Positions 9,786 through 20,984 are shown, counted from the stretch's first letter. The stretch: DNA of 64,000 nt from Streptococcus oralis subsp. dentisani (GCF_007475365.1 NZ_CP034442.1:1054001-1118000), one strand, 5' to 3'. Notes: generated by a model from the letters alone, not told the origin. Numbers and translations are program-made.

Positions 9786-10064
9786 ATGAAACTATCAAAT
9801 CTACTGCTATTCGTAGGAGCTGCAGCTGGAAGTTATTTTGTCGTAAAAAATCGCCAAGCCATCACGGAGGAGTTTATAGACACTAGCGACCGTGTCGAGG
9901 CTATGAAGGAGGATTTGGATATCATTCAAAACAGCCTGCAAATCATCGACCAACAAAAAGCCCTTATCAAGGAATACCAAAAAGACTTGACCTACAAGTT
10001 CAAAGTCTTGGAAAAGGATTTCCAAACCAGAATGGCAGTCCTCCAAGAAGAAAAACAAGGATAA
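9786..10064 (+). CDS. Small membrane-anchored coiled-coil protein
   Basis: A 92-residue protein of unknown function. The first 20 residues form a hydrophobic anchor (LLLFVGAAAGSYFVV) and the rest is charged and helical with heptad-like spacing (DRVEAMKEDLDIIQNSLQIID... ), which suggests a cytoplasmic or cell-surface coiled coil. It resembles YtxH-like small proteins but I cannot assign it firmly. A good AAGGAG site precedes the ATG. It follows the HIT gene by 9 bases and is probably cotranscribed with it. Confidence 0.75.
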   Translation: MKLSNLLLFVGAAAGSYFVVKNRQAITEEFIDTSDRVEAMKEDLDIIQNSLQIIDQQKALIKEYQKDLTYKFKVLEKDFQTRMAVLQEEKQG

Positions 10065-10127
10065 GAGAGTCTCCAACTTTCCTTAAACTCTTTTTTGGAT
10101 ACTAGGTTTGAACAGAAAAGTGAGGGA

Positions 10128-10787
10128 ATGAAAGTGAAACAGTTTTTAAAAGTTCTAGCGAAGGTCGTCGCGATCCCTTGTGGTTGCCTCTGCCTGCTTG
10201 CAGTCTTGGCATTTCTACTACTGATGAATCTTTTCAAGGCCTCACCGAGTGACATCCAAAAAGGGAATGACGACTTAAAACAAATCTTTATCTCTCTTGA
10301 CATGCCTCCTGAGAAAGTAGAATCAAATGGAAGGTATCAATTCGAGGGTGGAGGCTTACATTTTTATGTTACTTTCTCAGATGAGGTCATCAATAGCCAC
10401 CCCGTCCTAAAAGAAAGTCCAAAACTCACCAAAAACCGACTCGAAGTCTATGTCCTACAGGCAGGAGAGATTTCCTACTATAAAGTAGGGGATAACTTGT
10501 TCAACCATGGCTTATTCCAATTTTTAGAGAAGGAAAGTGAAAAGTATTTCCAAGAAAAAGGAAAGACATTTAACCCTAATTACTCACTTCTCTTTTGGGA
10601 TGATCAGGAAAGTTTTAAAAAGGGAATTTCATTCTATGAAAAAGCTTTGACTTTGGTGGAGATTCAGGATAATTCGGCAATCAAACACATTGATACTATC
10701 ACAGTTAAGCCTGGCAAAGAAGCGGAAATCAAGCAACTCATTCAGGAGATGGATGCGGCTGGCTTGCTCACTCAAAAGTATAAATAG
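10128..10787 (+). CDS. Membrane-anchored protein of unknown function
   Basis: A 219-residue protein with a single hydrophobic segment near the N-terminus (residues about 8-36, containing CGCLCLLAVLAFLLL) and a mostly polar extracytoplasmic domain. I recognise no domain. A Cys cluster lies inside the hydrophobic segment but is not followed by a usable lipobox arrangement, so a lipoprotein is unlikely. The in-frame region extends back to a TTG at 10095, but the ATG at 10128 has a GTGAGGG ribosome-binding site at good spacing. It ends before a bidirectional terminator shared with dnaJ. Confidence 0.7.
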   Translation: MKVKQFLKVLAKVVAIPCGCLCLLAVLAFLLLMNLFKASPSDIQKGNDDLKQIFISLDMPPEKVESNGRYQFEGGGLHFYVTFSDEVINSHPVLKESPKLTKNRLEVYVLQAGEISYYKVGDNLFNHGLFQFLEKESEKYFQEKGKTFNPNYSLLFWDDQESFKKGISFYEKALTLVEIQDNSAIKHIDTITVKPGKEAEIKQLIQEMDAAGLLTQKYK

Positions 10788-10840
10788 TAAACCAGCTGGA
10801 GAATGATTTTCTCTGATGTTAAATTTCCAAAGATTACACA

Positions 10841-10863
10841 AAAAGAGCCCATCGGCTCTTTTT
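10841..10863. terminator. Bidirectional terminator between the unknown gene and dnaJ
   Basis: AAAAAGAGCC and GGCTCTTTTT form a strong stem around a short loop, with A and T runs on both sides, so it can end transcription from both converging units. Confidence 0.85.
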
Positions 10864-10866
10864 ACT

Positions 10867-12003
10867 TTATTCTCCTTCAAAGGCATCTTTTATATGGTCA
10901 AAGAAGCCTTTTTTCTTTGGATTGACTTTCAAGTCACCTGCAGCTGCGAACTCTTTAAGCGCTGCTTTCTGACGATCGTTCAAACCTGTCGGAGTCACGA
11001 CATTGACAGTTACATATTGGTCACCAACGGCACCACCACGAAGGCTTGGCGCTCCCTTGCCACGTAGACGGAATTTCTTGCCAGTCTGAGTTCCTTCTGG
11101 GATGACCAATTCAACATCACCATGTACAGTTGGAATTTCCACAGTATCCCCAAGAGCTGCTTGGACAATATTGAGATTCAACTTGTAGAAAATAGTTGTT
11201 CCTTCACGTTCAAACTTATCGCTGGCTTCTACTGAAACCACTACATACAAGTCTCCGTAAGGTCCACCGTTAAAGCCTGCTTCACCTTGACCAGCGAGGC
11301 GGATTTGTTGGCCTGTTTCCACACCAGCAGGAATCTTCACATGTACGCTATGAGCTTGTTTTTCATGACCTGTCCCGTGACAAGTTGTACATGGATCTTT
11401 GATTTCTTTTCCGCGACCATGACAGACATCACAGGTTACTTGGCGGCGCATCATACCAAGCGGAGTCTGCGTATCAACGTTAATGACACCAGCGCCATGA
11501 CAGCGTCCACAAGTGACTGGACTTGTCCCTGGCTTAGCACCAGAACCATTACATGTACGACAGCTGGCTTCACGATTGTATTTAACTTCTTTTTCCGTTC
11601 CAAAGATAGCTTCTTCAAAAGTCAAATTCACACGATACTGGAGGTCGTCTCCTTGACGAGGAGCGTTTGGATTGCGCGAAGCTCCGCCTCCGCCAAAGAA
11701 ACTTGAGAAGATATCTTCAAAACCACCGAAGCCACTTGCTCCGTCAAAGCCACCAAAACCGCCAGCACCACCAAAGCCACTGTTGGCACCTGCAGCACCA
11801 TATTGGTCGTAGGCTGCACGTTTTTGGTCGTCACTCAAAGTCTCATAGGCTTCTTGAACTTCCTTGTATTTTTCCTCAGCACCAGGCTCCTTGTTGATAT
11901 CTGGGTGATATTTTTTGGAAAGCTTACGATAAGCCTTTTTGATCTCGTCTGCCGAAGCGTTTTTTGACACCCCCAGACGATCATAAAATTCAGTATTGTT
12001 CAT
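10867..12003 (-). CDS. dnaJ: Chaperone DnaJ
   Basis: Hsp40 co-chaperone of 378 residues that stimulates DnaK ATPase and binds unfolded clients. The J domain contains the HPD motif in KYHPDIN, followed by a Gly/Phe-rich region (residues about 75-115), then four zinc-finger repeats: [24 protein letters not shown] and CTTCHGTG, and the C-terminal substrate-binding barrels. It is the last gene of the heat-shock cluster but is separated from dnaK by a DJ-1/PfpI gene and a terminator, so it may have partly independent expression. Confidence 0.97.
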   Translation of the reverse strand: MNNTEFYDRLGVSKNASADEIKKAYRKLSKKYHPDINKEPGAEEKYKEVQEAYETLSDDQKRAAYDQYGAAGANSGFGGAGGFGGFDGASGFGGFEDIFSSFFGGGGASRNPNAPRQGDDLQYRVNLTFEEAIFGTEKEVKYNREASCRTCNGSGAKPGTSPVTCGRCHGAGVINVDTQTPLGMMRRQVTCDVCHGRGKEIKDPCTTCHGTGHEKQAHSVHVKIPAGVETGQQIRLAGQGEAGFNGGPYGDLYVVVSVEASDKFEREGTTIFYKLNLNIVQAALGDTVEIPTVHGDVELVIPEGTQTGKKFRLRGKGAPSLRGGAVGDQYVTVNVVTPTGLNDRQKAALKEFAAAGDLKVNPKKKGFFDHIKDAFEGE

Positions 12004-12154
12004 ACAAGATACTAAGAGCGAACAGAAAGCGACTGAAATTTAGGAAACCGACAAGAAATCCTGATTTCTTAGGAGGTTTATCTAATTTCCAAGCTTTCCG
12101 CTCGAGTTCAATTACGAACACCCTTATTCCTTTCTATAATTTATAAGTAAATCA

Positions 12155-12787
12155 TTAGAGGGTATTTTCTATACTCTGCTTCACTTCATCAAACTCTTTG
12201 TCCGATAGAGTAAAAATCAAGTCCTCTTCTGAATATTCGTTCTGTTCTTTAAAATAGTTGTCAGTATTTTCTGCCAAACCTAGACCAAGAATCACTTTTC
12301 TTGCAAACTCTTGATGTGCAAAGCCAATAGCAGTAATGATATTTTTATCTTGCAGGACAGCTTTTGCTTTGAAATTCTCCCGAGGAAGAAATTCAAAATA
12401 ATCAAAGAAGTTTTGCCAAATCCCACCAGTAAATTTCGTGTCATTCAACAAGCCAGCTTTCGCTAACAAAATGGGCGCAGAAGAAATTGCTGTAATTAAG
12501 ATATCCTGCTCACCGAGTTCTCTCAAAAATGAGGCTAATTTTTCATCCTGTAGAGCAGGCCCTATATTTACCATTCCTGGCAAAATCACACAAGAATACT
12601 CTTCTATACGTACTTGATCCAATGTTTTTGTAGGTAAACAAGGCAAGCCATCTTCAGAGACCACCATCGAATGATCTGAAGCTACATAATCAATCGTGAT
12701 GTCAAAAGACAGAGCTAAAGTACTTGTTAAAGAGGCTATCTCATAAAGAGAAAAATTGGGATAAAGGATACAAAGTACTTTTTTCAT
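12155..12787 (-). CDS. DJ-1/PfpI superfamily protein lacking the nucleophile Cys
   Basis: A 210-residue flavodoxin-like protein of the DJ-1/PfpI (ThiJ) superfamily: N-terminal MKKVLCILYPNFSLYEIA strand-turn-helix with Glu16 at the conserved acidic position, a LPGM turn near residue 70, and the nucleophile elbow at residues 99-105. In the active family the elbow reads A-I-C-x-x-P; here it reads TAISSAP, so Ser102 stands where Cys is expected. Met at 12787 is chosen because GAGGGTG precedes it; a GTG further upstream is less likely. It lies between dnaK and dnaJ, on the same strand. Function unknown; possibly a stress-related or scaffold member. Confidence 0.85.
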   Translation of the reverse strand: MKKVLCILYPNFSLYEIASLTSTLALSFDITIDYVASDHSMVVSEDGLPCLPTKTLDQVRIEEYSCVILPGMVNIGPALQDEKLASFLRELGEQDILITAISSAPILLAKAGLLNDTKFTGGIWQNFFDYFEFLPRENFKAKAVLQDKNIITAIGFAHQEFARKVILGLGLAENTDNYFKEQNEYSEEDLIFTLSDKEFDEVKQSIENTL

Positions 12788-12810
12788 AAGCAACACCCTC
12801 TATTTTACCG

Positions 12811-12838
12811 AAAAACAGAGGCTGGGTTGCAACCTCTG
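12811..12838 (-). terminator. Terminator between dnaK and the DJ-1 gene
   Basis: Minus strand: CAGAGG pairs with CCTCTG around a loop, followed by five T. It would end or attenuate transcription from hrcA-grpE-dnaK before it reaches the DJ-1 gene and dnaJ. Confidence 0.65.
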
Positions 12839-13053
12839 GATTTCTTCTTATCATTACGACGTTCAAGTTTTAAAAATCAAACTAGTAATGCTGAATTGAG
12901 CACGCCCTAACCTCTTGGTGAAAAAGAGACGTAGCTGTTTTCGCTTTAGCGAATTACAGATATGGCTACCTTTAGGTGCAAATCTTTCTAGAAACTAAAG
13001 TTTCTGCGTCAGATTTCCTATTTTCACTGTAAGGTTTTAACGGGCTTTGCATC

Positions 13054-15248
<2,195 letters not shown>

Positions 15249-15764
15249 CTAGTTATAGACTACCACCATTGCTGGGCGTAGGATGCGGTCGTGGAGTTTG
15301 TAGCCTTTTTGGAAGACTTGAGCGATGGTGTCTGCTGGGTGTTCATCGTCTGCTGGGAGAGTTTGGATGGCCATGTGATAGTTATGGTCAAATTCACCAT
15401 CAGCTGCGATTTCTTCGATTCCTTCTTCTTTCAAAGCGTGAATCAAGCTCTCTTGCACCATCTCCAATCCTTTTTTGACATCGTCTGTCAATCCTTCAAC
15501 TGCAAGTGCACGTTCTAGGTTGTCGAGCGATGGTAAGATTGCTTTTGCCAAATCTTGACTACGATAGCGTTGCAAGAGTTGGCGTTCTTCATTAGCTCGG
15601 CGCTGGATATTTTGCATTTCTGCATGAGCACGAAGATATTTATTTTCAAACTCGTCCGCACGTTCATTTGCCAAGTCTAATTCCGACTTTTCAGGAGTTG
15701 TTTCTTCAGTTGTTTCAACAACTTCCTCTTCTTTTACTTCTTCGTTTTTTATTTCCTCAGACAT
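15249..15764 (-). CDS. grpE: Nucleotide-exchange factor GrpE
   Basis: Co-chaperone of 171 residues that releases ADP from DnaK. It shows an acidic N-terminus ([15 protein letters not shown]), a long coiled coil (about residues 35-90, [26 protein letters not shown]) and the C-terminal GrpE beta domain ending in [14 protein letters not shown]. An upstream in-frame ATG (15806) gives an extra basic segment and is not supported; the Met at 15764 has an AAAGGAGG ribosome-binding site. It follows hrcA after 38 bases. Confidence 0.96.
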   Translation of the reverse strand: MSEEIKNEEVKEEEVVETTEETTPEKSELDLANERADEFENKYLRAHAEMQNIQRRANEERQLLQRYRSQDLAKAILPSLDNLERALAVEGLTDDVKKGLEMVQESLIHALKEEGIEEIAADGEFDHNYHMAIQTLPADDEHPADTIAQVFQKGYKLHDRILRPAMVVVYN

Positions 15765-15802
15765 TTTTCGCCTCCTTTTTAGGAATTTATGTAATTTCAT
15801 GT

Positions 15803-16837
15803 TCAACTCACCTCATAATGATTACTACTCAAATAGCGATAGAAATCTGTGAGTTTCATAGTTAGTACTCGATTGACAACATTGAGTTGATTAACCAATT
15901 GCTGGTAATCCAGATTAACCGGACCGATAATGGCAAGAATTCCAAAACCTCGATAAGGAATGAGGAATTTACTGCTAATCACTGCTAGATCTGCTAGACA
16001 AGACTCTTGACTGTCCGCAACACGGACATTTTGCATTTGATCTTCATGCAGACCCTCACGAATTTCCAGAGCCACTTTCTGTGGTTGGTCAAAAAACTGA
16101 TAAGCTGCCAGATTGGCAAAATTCAAAAGATTGACCTTGCCCGACACTACAATGTTTTCGTTGAACATTTCTTTAAAAATGTGTTCAAAAAGATCCATAA
16201 CATTGTCCGTTGTTGTAAAGTAACGCTGGATAATCTGCGGAATCTCCGTCCGAATCTTGTAGTGAATATCTAGAACGGTGTGACCTAGGAAACGTTCCTG
16301 AATGATTGCCTTAAGCTTCAGCAAATCCTCCTGCAAGAAGTTCCTTGGAATCAGAAACTGACTGGTAACCGTTCGCGACTCGTCTAGGGTAAATACTGCC
16401 AAGGCTGTATGTTGCCCCAAAACAACGATATCAAAGGCTGTCAAACGTTGCCTACTGGGCTCAACATCCAGTGCTACTACCGTACAGTCACTCAGGTCTG
16501 TCAGAAGATTAGCAGCTTCTTGCAGAATATCCTCCAGTTTGAAGAACTCCTGATCAAAGGCTTTGACAATCTCATAGACCTCATTTTCAGCCAGTCGGTC
16601 AAAATCCAGTGAGTGTTTCACATAGTACTGAAAACCAGCAACACTTGGCATCCGACCGCTGGAAGTATGAGCCTTCTCAAGCAAACCTTGCTTTTCTAGA
16701 GCCGCCATATCATTACGAATGGTAGCACTACTAGAATTGATAGACTCTTGTAGCGCCTTGGATCCGACAGGTTCGTGCGTTTTGGTAAAGATGTCAATAA
16801 TCAGATTTAAAATATCCTGCTGACGCTCTGTAACCAT
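15803..16837 (-). CDS. hrcA: Heat-shock repressor HrcA
   Basis: A 344-residue repressor that binds CIRCE and controls class I heat-shock genes with help from GroEL. The N-terminal winged helix-turn-helix begins [17 protein letters not shown] and includes [32 protein letters not shown]; the C-terminal GAF-like domain ends with a [19 protein letters not shown] segment. The Met at 16837 is chosen over an in-frame start at 16870 because the latter lies within a CIRCE half-site. Autoregulation is shown by two CIRCE sites around its promoter. Confidence 0.97.
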   Translation of the reverse strand: MVTERQQDILNLIIDIFTKTHEPVGSKALQESINSSSATIRNDMAALEKQGLLEKAHTSSGRMPSVAGFQYYVKHSLDFDRLAENEVYEIVKAFDQEFFKLEDILQEAANLLTDLSDCTVVALDVEPSRQRLTAFDIVVLGQHTALAVFTLDESRTVTSQFLIPRNFLQEDLLKLKAIIQERFLGHTVLDIHYKIRTEIPQIIQRYFTTTDNVMDLFEHIFKEMFNENIVVSGKVNLLNFANLAAYQFFDQPQKVALEIREGLHEDQMQNVRVADSQESCLADLAVISSKFLIPYRGFGILAIIGPVNLDYQQLVNQLNVVNRVLTMKLTDFYRYLSSNHYEVS

Positions 16838-16863
16838 CTCATCACTCCTCTCTGTCCAATCGA

Positions 16864-16890
16864 TTAGCACTCTATGTACCCAAGTGCTAA
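16864..16890. promoter_or_regulatory. CIRCE operator, promoter-proximal copy
   Basis: TTAGCACTC, a 9-base spacer, then AAGTGCTAA; one mismatch to the consensus right half (GAGTGCTAA). It lies between the -10 element and the hrcA start codon. Confidence 0.9.
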
Positions 16891-16901
16891 CTCATGATTC
16901 T

Positions 16902-16929
16902 ATTATACACCCTTGAGAGAGAATGTCAA
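16902..16929 (-). promoter_or_regulatory. hrcA promoter
   Basis: Minus strand: TTGACA, a 16-base spacer, then TATAAT, a consensus vegetative promoter bracketed by two CIRCE elements. Confidence 0.85.
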
Positions 16930-16946
16930 GACAAAAACTCAAAAAA

Positions 16947-16973
16947 TTAGCACTCTTTTGCCAAGAGTGCTAA
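16947..16973. promoter_or_regulatory. CIRCE operator, upstream copy
   Basis: A perfect TTAGCACTC-N9-GAGTGCTAA inverted repeat, located just upstream of the -35 element of the hrcA promoter, so HrcA could grip the promoter from both sides. Confidence 0.95.
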
Positions 16974-16997
16974 AAATCAGTCTACAGACCTAGAATC

Positions 16998-17510
16998 TTA
17001 CTTCTCATCTACTTGGTATTTCCTTTTAAGTCTAAAAAAACCATAGATTAGATAAGAAATCAAGCAAGCGTATAAAACGAAAATAATAAAGAAAGACTGA
17101 GACAAGTTTTCTCGATACAAACTCATGCAAACAACAAGACCGCCCGAGAAAGCAGCTGTACAGGAACGAAGTCTAGACCGCATCACTTCCCACTTGAGGT
17201 CCTTACTCATATAGACTTGATCCTCTGGAAGTATATCTGAAGATGATTTACGAAGAATCAAACAAGAACCACTTTCTATCAATTCCCAATCTCTATTCCT
17301 AAAAACTTGCAGTTCATGCTTATACTTTTTAAGAAATCTAGAATCATAGATATGATAGATGACATCAGCTGGTTGACATTGTTCAAAATAGAAAAAACCA
17401 AAACGGTTAGTTCTATATCTCCAACCTTTCAAGTGCATCTCATGCAAATATTCTTCTTCCTTGTCCAAATCAACTATTGTAAAAATCCGAAATTGTACTT
17501 CACTATTCAT
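16998..17510 (-). CDS. DUF2812 membrane protein
   Basis: A 170-residue protein with the DUF2812 pattern: an N-terminal cytoplasmic domain containing DLDKEEEYLHEMHLKGWRY, a segment reading YFEQCQPADVIYHIY, and two transmembrane helices at the end (about residues 115-160). Function is unknown. Members are commonly paired with PadR regulators, as here. It follows a second DUF2812 gene after 34 bases and shares the motif order and some identity with it, so the two probably arose by duplication. It ends just before the upstream CIRCE element. Confidence 0.8.
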   Translation of the reverse strand: MNSEVQFRIFTIVDLDKEEEYLHEMHLKGWRYRTNRFGFFYFEQCQPADVIYHIYDSRFLKKYKHELQVFRNRDWELIESGSCLILRKSSSDILPEDQVYMSKDLKWEVMRSRLRSCTAAFSGGLVVCMSLYRENLSQSFFIIFVLYACLISYLIYGFFRLKRKYQVDEK

Positions 17511-17544
17511 TATCTTACCTCCAAACTAGAACACACGTATTATT

Positions 17545-18123
17545 TCATTTATCAGACAATTCATGCCATTTTTGGAACAATCTCCAAAAAATATAAGAAA
17601 TCTGAATCGCAAAAACTATCAATAAAACCCAATCTATTATGAAAATCAAAAATACTTCCCAACTGAAAGAACTACCTTCACTGACAAACTTTGAAAAAAC
17701 CGGTAGTAGAGCTGAAAAGAGAAGCAAAATAGGAAGCATCCGCAGTCTTAAAATACGCTTTACCATGGCTAACTTCCCAGCCGCGTCATTATAAATTTCA
17801 AACTCGGCATCCGACTCAACTCCAGAATAAAGTTTTCTAAAGTAGGAAAAACCATTATAATCTGCAATATGCTCCCAGCCACAATCTTTAAATAGTTGCA
17901 AATAAGAGGCTCTCTCTGACTCTTTCATAGGATAAAAGTCCAACTGATAAACCACCTGCTCCGGTTGGCACTTTTCAAAGGTATACTTAACTGCAACCAA
18001 TAAGATAGAATAGCTTACTTTCCTAAGCTTCCAGCCCTTAGCATGCATTTCCCCTAGAAAAACTGCCTCCCTCTCATAATCCGCTATTGTAACAATTCGA
18101 TAAACATTTTTCTTTTCTATCAT
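17545..18123 (-). CDS. DUF2812 membrane protein, second copy
   Basis: A 192-residue protein of the DUF2812 family. The conserved N-terminal domain is visible as ADYEREAVFLGEMHAKGWKLRK, and FEKCQPEQVVYQLDFYP is the second family motif; two transmembrane helices follow (about residues 130-185). It is translationally coupled to the PadR gene (the start overlaps the PadR stop by 4 bases). Together with its neighbour it may form a regulated membrane sensor or transport-associated unit, but no function can be read from the sequence. Confidence 0.82.
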   Translation of the reverse strand: MIEKKNVYRIVTIADYEREAVFLGEMHAKGWKLRKVSYSILLVAVKYTFEKCQPEQVVYQLDFYPMKESERASYLQLFKDCGWEHIADYNGFSYFRKLYSGVESDAEFEIYNDAAGKLAMVKRILRLRMLPILLLFSALLPVFSKFVSEGSSFSWEVFLIFIIDWVLLIVFAIQISYIFWRLFQKWHELSDK

Positions 18124-18440
18124 AATTCCTCTTGACTGTTTCTGTAGAGCCGTTCAATACGTTTCAGTTCAATCTCCAAAACTTTTCGTCCCAAGTCTGT
18201 AATCTGATAGATTTTCCGTTTCTCCTCTTCTCGGACGAAGGAAATCAAGCCATCCTTTTCCATCTTTGACAAGGTCCCATACATGGTCCCTGGACTAATC
18301 GAAACTTGCGAATCTGTCATCTCCTTGACCTTTTGTGTAATACCATATCCATGGTTCTCCTTCTGTAGACAAAACAAGATATAAAAACCAGTTTCAGTCA
18401 TGGGAAGGTAAACACGCCTGATCTTATCTGTTAATTCCAT
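18120..18440 (-). CDS. PadR-family transcriptional regulator
   Basis: A 106-residue winged helix-turn-helix protein: TETGFYILFCLQKENHGYGITQKVKE is the PadR HTH segment and GTMYGTLSKMEKDGLISF is the recognition helix region, followed by the wing and a dimerising helix. It heads an operon with two DUF2812 genes. Its upstream region (18441-18515) is AT-rich and contains two direct copies of TCGATATA and an ATATA/TATAT inverted repeat at the likely promoter, which may be its operator. The inducer is unknown. Confidence 0.88.
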   Translation of the reverse strand: MELTDKIRRVYLPMTETGFYILFCLQKENHGYGITQKVKEMTDSQVSISPGTMYGTLSKMEKDGLISFVREEEKRKIYQITDLGRKVLEIELKRIERLYRNSQEEL

Positions 18441-18459
18441 TTAACCACACCTTCTATTC

Positions 18460-18511
18460 AGTTCGATATACCGCATCTCGTTATATAAACTATATCACAC
18501 CTCGATATAAA
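18460..18511 (-). promoter_or_regulatory. Candidate PadR operator region
   Basis: Two direct copies of TCGATATA (around 18463 and 18502) flank an ATATA-aac-TATAT inverted repeat upstream of the PadR gene. The arrangement suits a dimeric regulator controlling its own operon; no test is possible here. Confidence 0.4.
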
Positions 18512-18517
18512 AAGCAA

Positions 18518-18544
18518 GAAAAAAAGATCACCCTCAGGCAATCT
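18518..18544 (-). terminator. Terminator of glnRA
   Basis: Minus strand: AGATTGCC pairs with GGTGATCT (with G-U pairs) around TGAG, followed by seven T. It lies 11 bases after the glnA stop. Confidence 0.8.
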
Positions 18545-18554
18545 TTCTCCTATA

Positions 18555-19901
18555 TTAGTAAAGATCTAAATAATTATCGACTTCCCATTGTGAAACGAAG
18601 GTCGCATAGCTAGCCCACTCGATACGTTTGGCTTCAAGGAAGCTAGTGTAGATGTGGTCACCTAGGGCAGCCTTAACCACTTCGTCTTCAGTCAAAGCCT
18701 TCAAAGCGTTGTGAAGAGTTGATGGAAGGTCGGTAATTCCAGCTTCCTTACGCTCTTCAGCTGTCATGATATAGATATTTTCTTCGATAGGAGCTGGTGC
18801 TTCGATTTTGTTTTCAATACCATGCAAACCAACTTCCAAAAGAACCGCCATAGCGATGTATGGGTTTGCCATTGGATCCACCGAACGCAACTCAAGACGA
18901 GTTCCCATACCACGTGAAGCTGGTACGCGCACAAGTGGCGAACGGTTGCGACCAGCCCAAGCAATGTAAACAGGCGCTTCGTATCCTGGAACCAAACGTT
19001 TGTATGAGTTAACTGTTGGGTTCATGATGGCAGTATAGTTGTAGGCATGCTTGATCAAACCACCAAGGAAATGATAGGCCGTTTCCGACAACTGCATACC
19101 TTTTGAATCATTTGGATCAAAGAAGGCGTTATTTCCATTCTCATCAAACAAGGACATATTACAGTGCATACCTGACCCAGCTATACCAAATTTTGGTTTT
19201 GCCATAAAGGTTGCGTAAAGACCGTGTTTACGAGCAATGGTTTTTACAACAAGCTTAAAGATTTGAATCTTATCACAAGCGCGGAGAACTTCATCATACT
19301 TGAAGTCAATTTCATGTTGTCCAACCGCAACCTCGTGGTGACTTGCTTCTACTTCAAATCCCATTTTGGTCAAGACATTAACGATTTCACGACGCGTATT
19401 GTCTGCAAGGTCAGTAGGGGCCAAGTCAAAGTAGCCACCCTTGTCATTTACCTCAAGTGTCGGGTCACCATTTTCATCCAACTTAAATAGGAAGAATTCT
19501 GGTTCTGGACCAAGGTTGAAGGATTTGAATCCTACTTCTTCCATATGACGAAGTGCACGCTTCAGATTCCCACGAGGGTCACCTGCAAATGGTTCTCCTT
19601 CTGTTGTATAGACATCACAGATCAAACCTGCAACACTTCCGTTCTCATCTCCCCAAGGGAAGACTGTCCATGTATCCAAGTCTGGGTACAAGTACATATC
19701 TGACTCATTGATACGTACAAAACCTTCAATAGAAGATCCATCAAACATAGCCTTGTTTGACAAGACTTTATCTAACTGTTCATCTGTAGCAGGAATTTCG
19801 ACGTTTTTCATCGTCCCCAAGATATCTGAAAACATGAGACGAATAAAGGTAACATTTTTTTCCTTGACTTCACGACGAATATCTGCAGCTGTGATTGGCA
19901 T
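18555..19901 (-). CDS. glnA: Glutamine synthetase, type I
   Basis: Enzyme of 448 residues making glutamine from glutamate, ammonia and ATP in the cytoplasm. Type I-alpha length. Visible motifs: the latch [16 protein letters not shown], the active-site metal ligands in GPEPEFFLF and [23 protein letters not shown] with the catalytic His, and NRSPLVRVP with the ATP-phosphate Arg residues. No adenylylation-type tail, as expected for Gram-positives, where feedback-inhibited GlnA instead controls GlnR. It follows glnR after 36 bases in the same operon. Confidence 0.98.
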   Translation of the reverse strand: MPITAADIRREVKEKNVTFIRLMFSDILGTMKNVEIPATDEQLDKVLSNKAMFDGSSIEGFVRINESDMYLYPDLDTWTVFPWGDENGSVAGLICDVYTTEGEPFAGDPRGNLKRALRHMEEVGFKSFNLGPEPEFFLFKLDENGDPTLEVNDKGGYFDLAPTDLADNTRREIVNVLTKMGFEVEASHHEVAVGQHEIDFKYDEVLRACDKIQIFKLVVKTIARKHGLYATFMAKPKFGIAGSGMHCNMSLFDENGNNAFFDPNDSKGMQLSETAYHFLGGLIKHAYNYTAIMNPTVNSYKRLVPGYEAPVYIAWAGRNRSPLVRVPASRGMGTRLELRSVDPMANPYIAMAVLLEVGLHGIENKIEAPAPIEENIYIMTAEERKEAGITDLPSTLHNALKALTEDEVVKAALGDHIYTSFLEAKRIEWASYATFVSQWEVDNYLDLY

Positions 19902-19937
19902 GGTTTTTCTCCTTAATATCTGACTACTTGCGGTTGC

Positions 19938-20294
19938 CTAACCGCGACCAAAAGGCGACTGTGCTGAAGCAAAGCGTCCCTGTTGGAGGAGCTCATTATG
20001 AAGCGCACGACGCACTTCCGTTGGGCTCACTGCTTTCTTGGATTTCGCCTCACGTTCAGCATATTTCTTCTTAATGGCAGCGATATTGAAACCTTCAGAA
20101 ATATAATCTTTGATTTCAAGCAAACGATCCATGTCATTCAAAGAATACATGCGACGGTTCCCTTCGTTTCGATCAGGCTTTATCAACTCTTGATCTTCAT
20201 AATAACGAATCTGACGCGCCGATAGATCGGTCAACTTCATCACACTGCCGATAGGAAAAACAGCCATATTTCGGCGAAATTCTCTTTCCTTCAT
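19938..20294 (-). CDS. glnR: Nitrogen regulator GlnR (MerR family)
   Basis: A 118-residue repressor of nitrogen-assimilation genes under good nitrogen supply. The MerR-type HTH is visible: FPIGSVMKLTDLSARQIRYYEDQELIKPDRNEGNRRMY, followed by the dimerisation helix and a C-terminal region that interacts with feedback-inhibited GlnA. It is the first gene of glnRA and is autoregulated, shown by the GlnR box 60 bases upstream. Family-normal length. Confidence 0.97.
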   Translation of the reverse strand: MKEREFRRNMAVFPIGSVMKLTDLSARQIRYYEDQELIKPDRNEGNRRMYSLNDMDRLLEIKDYISEGFNIAAIKKKYAEREAKSKKAVSPTEVRRALHNELLQQGRFASAQSPFGRG

Positions 20295-20317
20295 TCACAA
20301 TTTCCTTCTTTCTGTCT

Positions 20318-20346
20318 ATTATAGTCTAAAAAAATACATACGTCAA
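20318..20346 (-). promoter_or_regulatory. glnR promoter
   Basis: Minus strand: TTGACG, a 17-base spacer, then TATAAT. The GlnR box lies just upstream of the -35 element. Confidence 0.8.
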
Positions 20347-20353
20347 TTGATAA

Positions 20354-20370
20354 TGTCACAAAATATAACA
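20354..20370. promoter_or_regulatory. GlnR operator
   Basis: TGTCA, seven bases, TAACA: a full match to the GlnR/TnrA consensus TGTNA-N7-TNACA, 7 bases from the -35 element. It directly abuts the stop codon of the next gene upstream (20371). Confidence 0.88.
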
Positions 20371-20898
20371 TTATTTTCTTTTTTTCTCAAAAAGATTTCT
20401 GAAACGATCAATATCATAATTTACGAGTATTGCCACAAAAACACCCATAAAAGTTTCAAATACACGAGCAAACACGTACAATATTGTCTCCCCGCTCGGT
20501 ATTGATAGGGTAATGATCAACATAGCTGCTACACCACCAATAACTCCCGCCTTATTGTTCATGGCGACATTTGTCATAATGGTTAACATAGTGCAAATTG
20601 GCACAATCAGCAAGGTCACCCAAAAGGCTTCTTGAAATAAGCTATTTAAGAGGAAAAAGACAAGGGCGTAGAAACCACCGATACTGTTTCCTAGAATGCG
20701 TGATGTTCCAAAATGAACACTCTTATCAAAGCTTTCTCGCAAACTGAAAACTGCTGTCAAAGCCCCAATTTGAAGCCCCTTCCAACCAAAAAATCCAAAA
20801 ATCAAGAGAACTAAAAAAACAGCAATTCCGGTTTTAAAGGTTCGTAGACCAAGCTTAAACTGTGACTTATCAAATTTATATTTTTTAAAATATCCCAT
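20371..20898 (-). CDS. Aromatic-acid-exporter-like (ArAE/FUSC-type) membrane protein
   Basis: A 175-residue integral membrane protein with about five hydrophobic segments after a basic N-terminus (MGYFKKYKFDKSQFKLGLRTFKTG). It has the pattern of the N-terminal half of aromatic acid exporters (ArAE, DUF939-like): FKTGIAVFLVLLIFGFFGWKG, ALTAVFSLRESFDKS and a repeated hydrophobic block. The soluble C-terminal domain of the larger members is absent, so this is a short family version; the substrate is unknown. It sits upstream of glnR on the same strand with no terminator between them. Confidence 0.78.
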   Translation of the reverse strand: MGYFKKYKFDKSQFKLGLRTFKTGIAVFLVLLIFGFFGWKGLQIGALTAVFSLRESFDKSVHFGTSRILGNSIGGFYALVFFLLNSLFQEAFWVTLLIVPICTMLTIMTNVAMNNKAGVIGGVAAMLIITLSIPSGETILYVFARVFETFMGVFVAILVNYDIDRFRNLFEKKRK

Positions 20899-20984
20899 AA
20901 TCTCAACTTTCTATTTCCATTTTATCATAATTTAGTTGATTTTATGAGCCAAAATCAATCGGAAACGTTTTTAATTCAAGCTAC

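Noticed and set aside
12839-13053. A pneumococcal BOX or RUP repeat downstream of dnaK
   Set aside because: A small hairpin is present (around 12929-12960) but the sequence does not resemble the boxA, boxB, boxC or RUP consensus as I know them.
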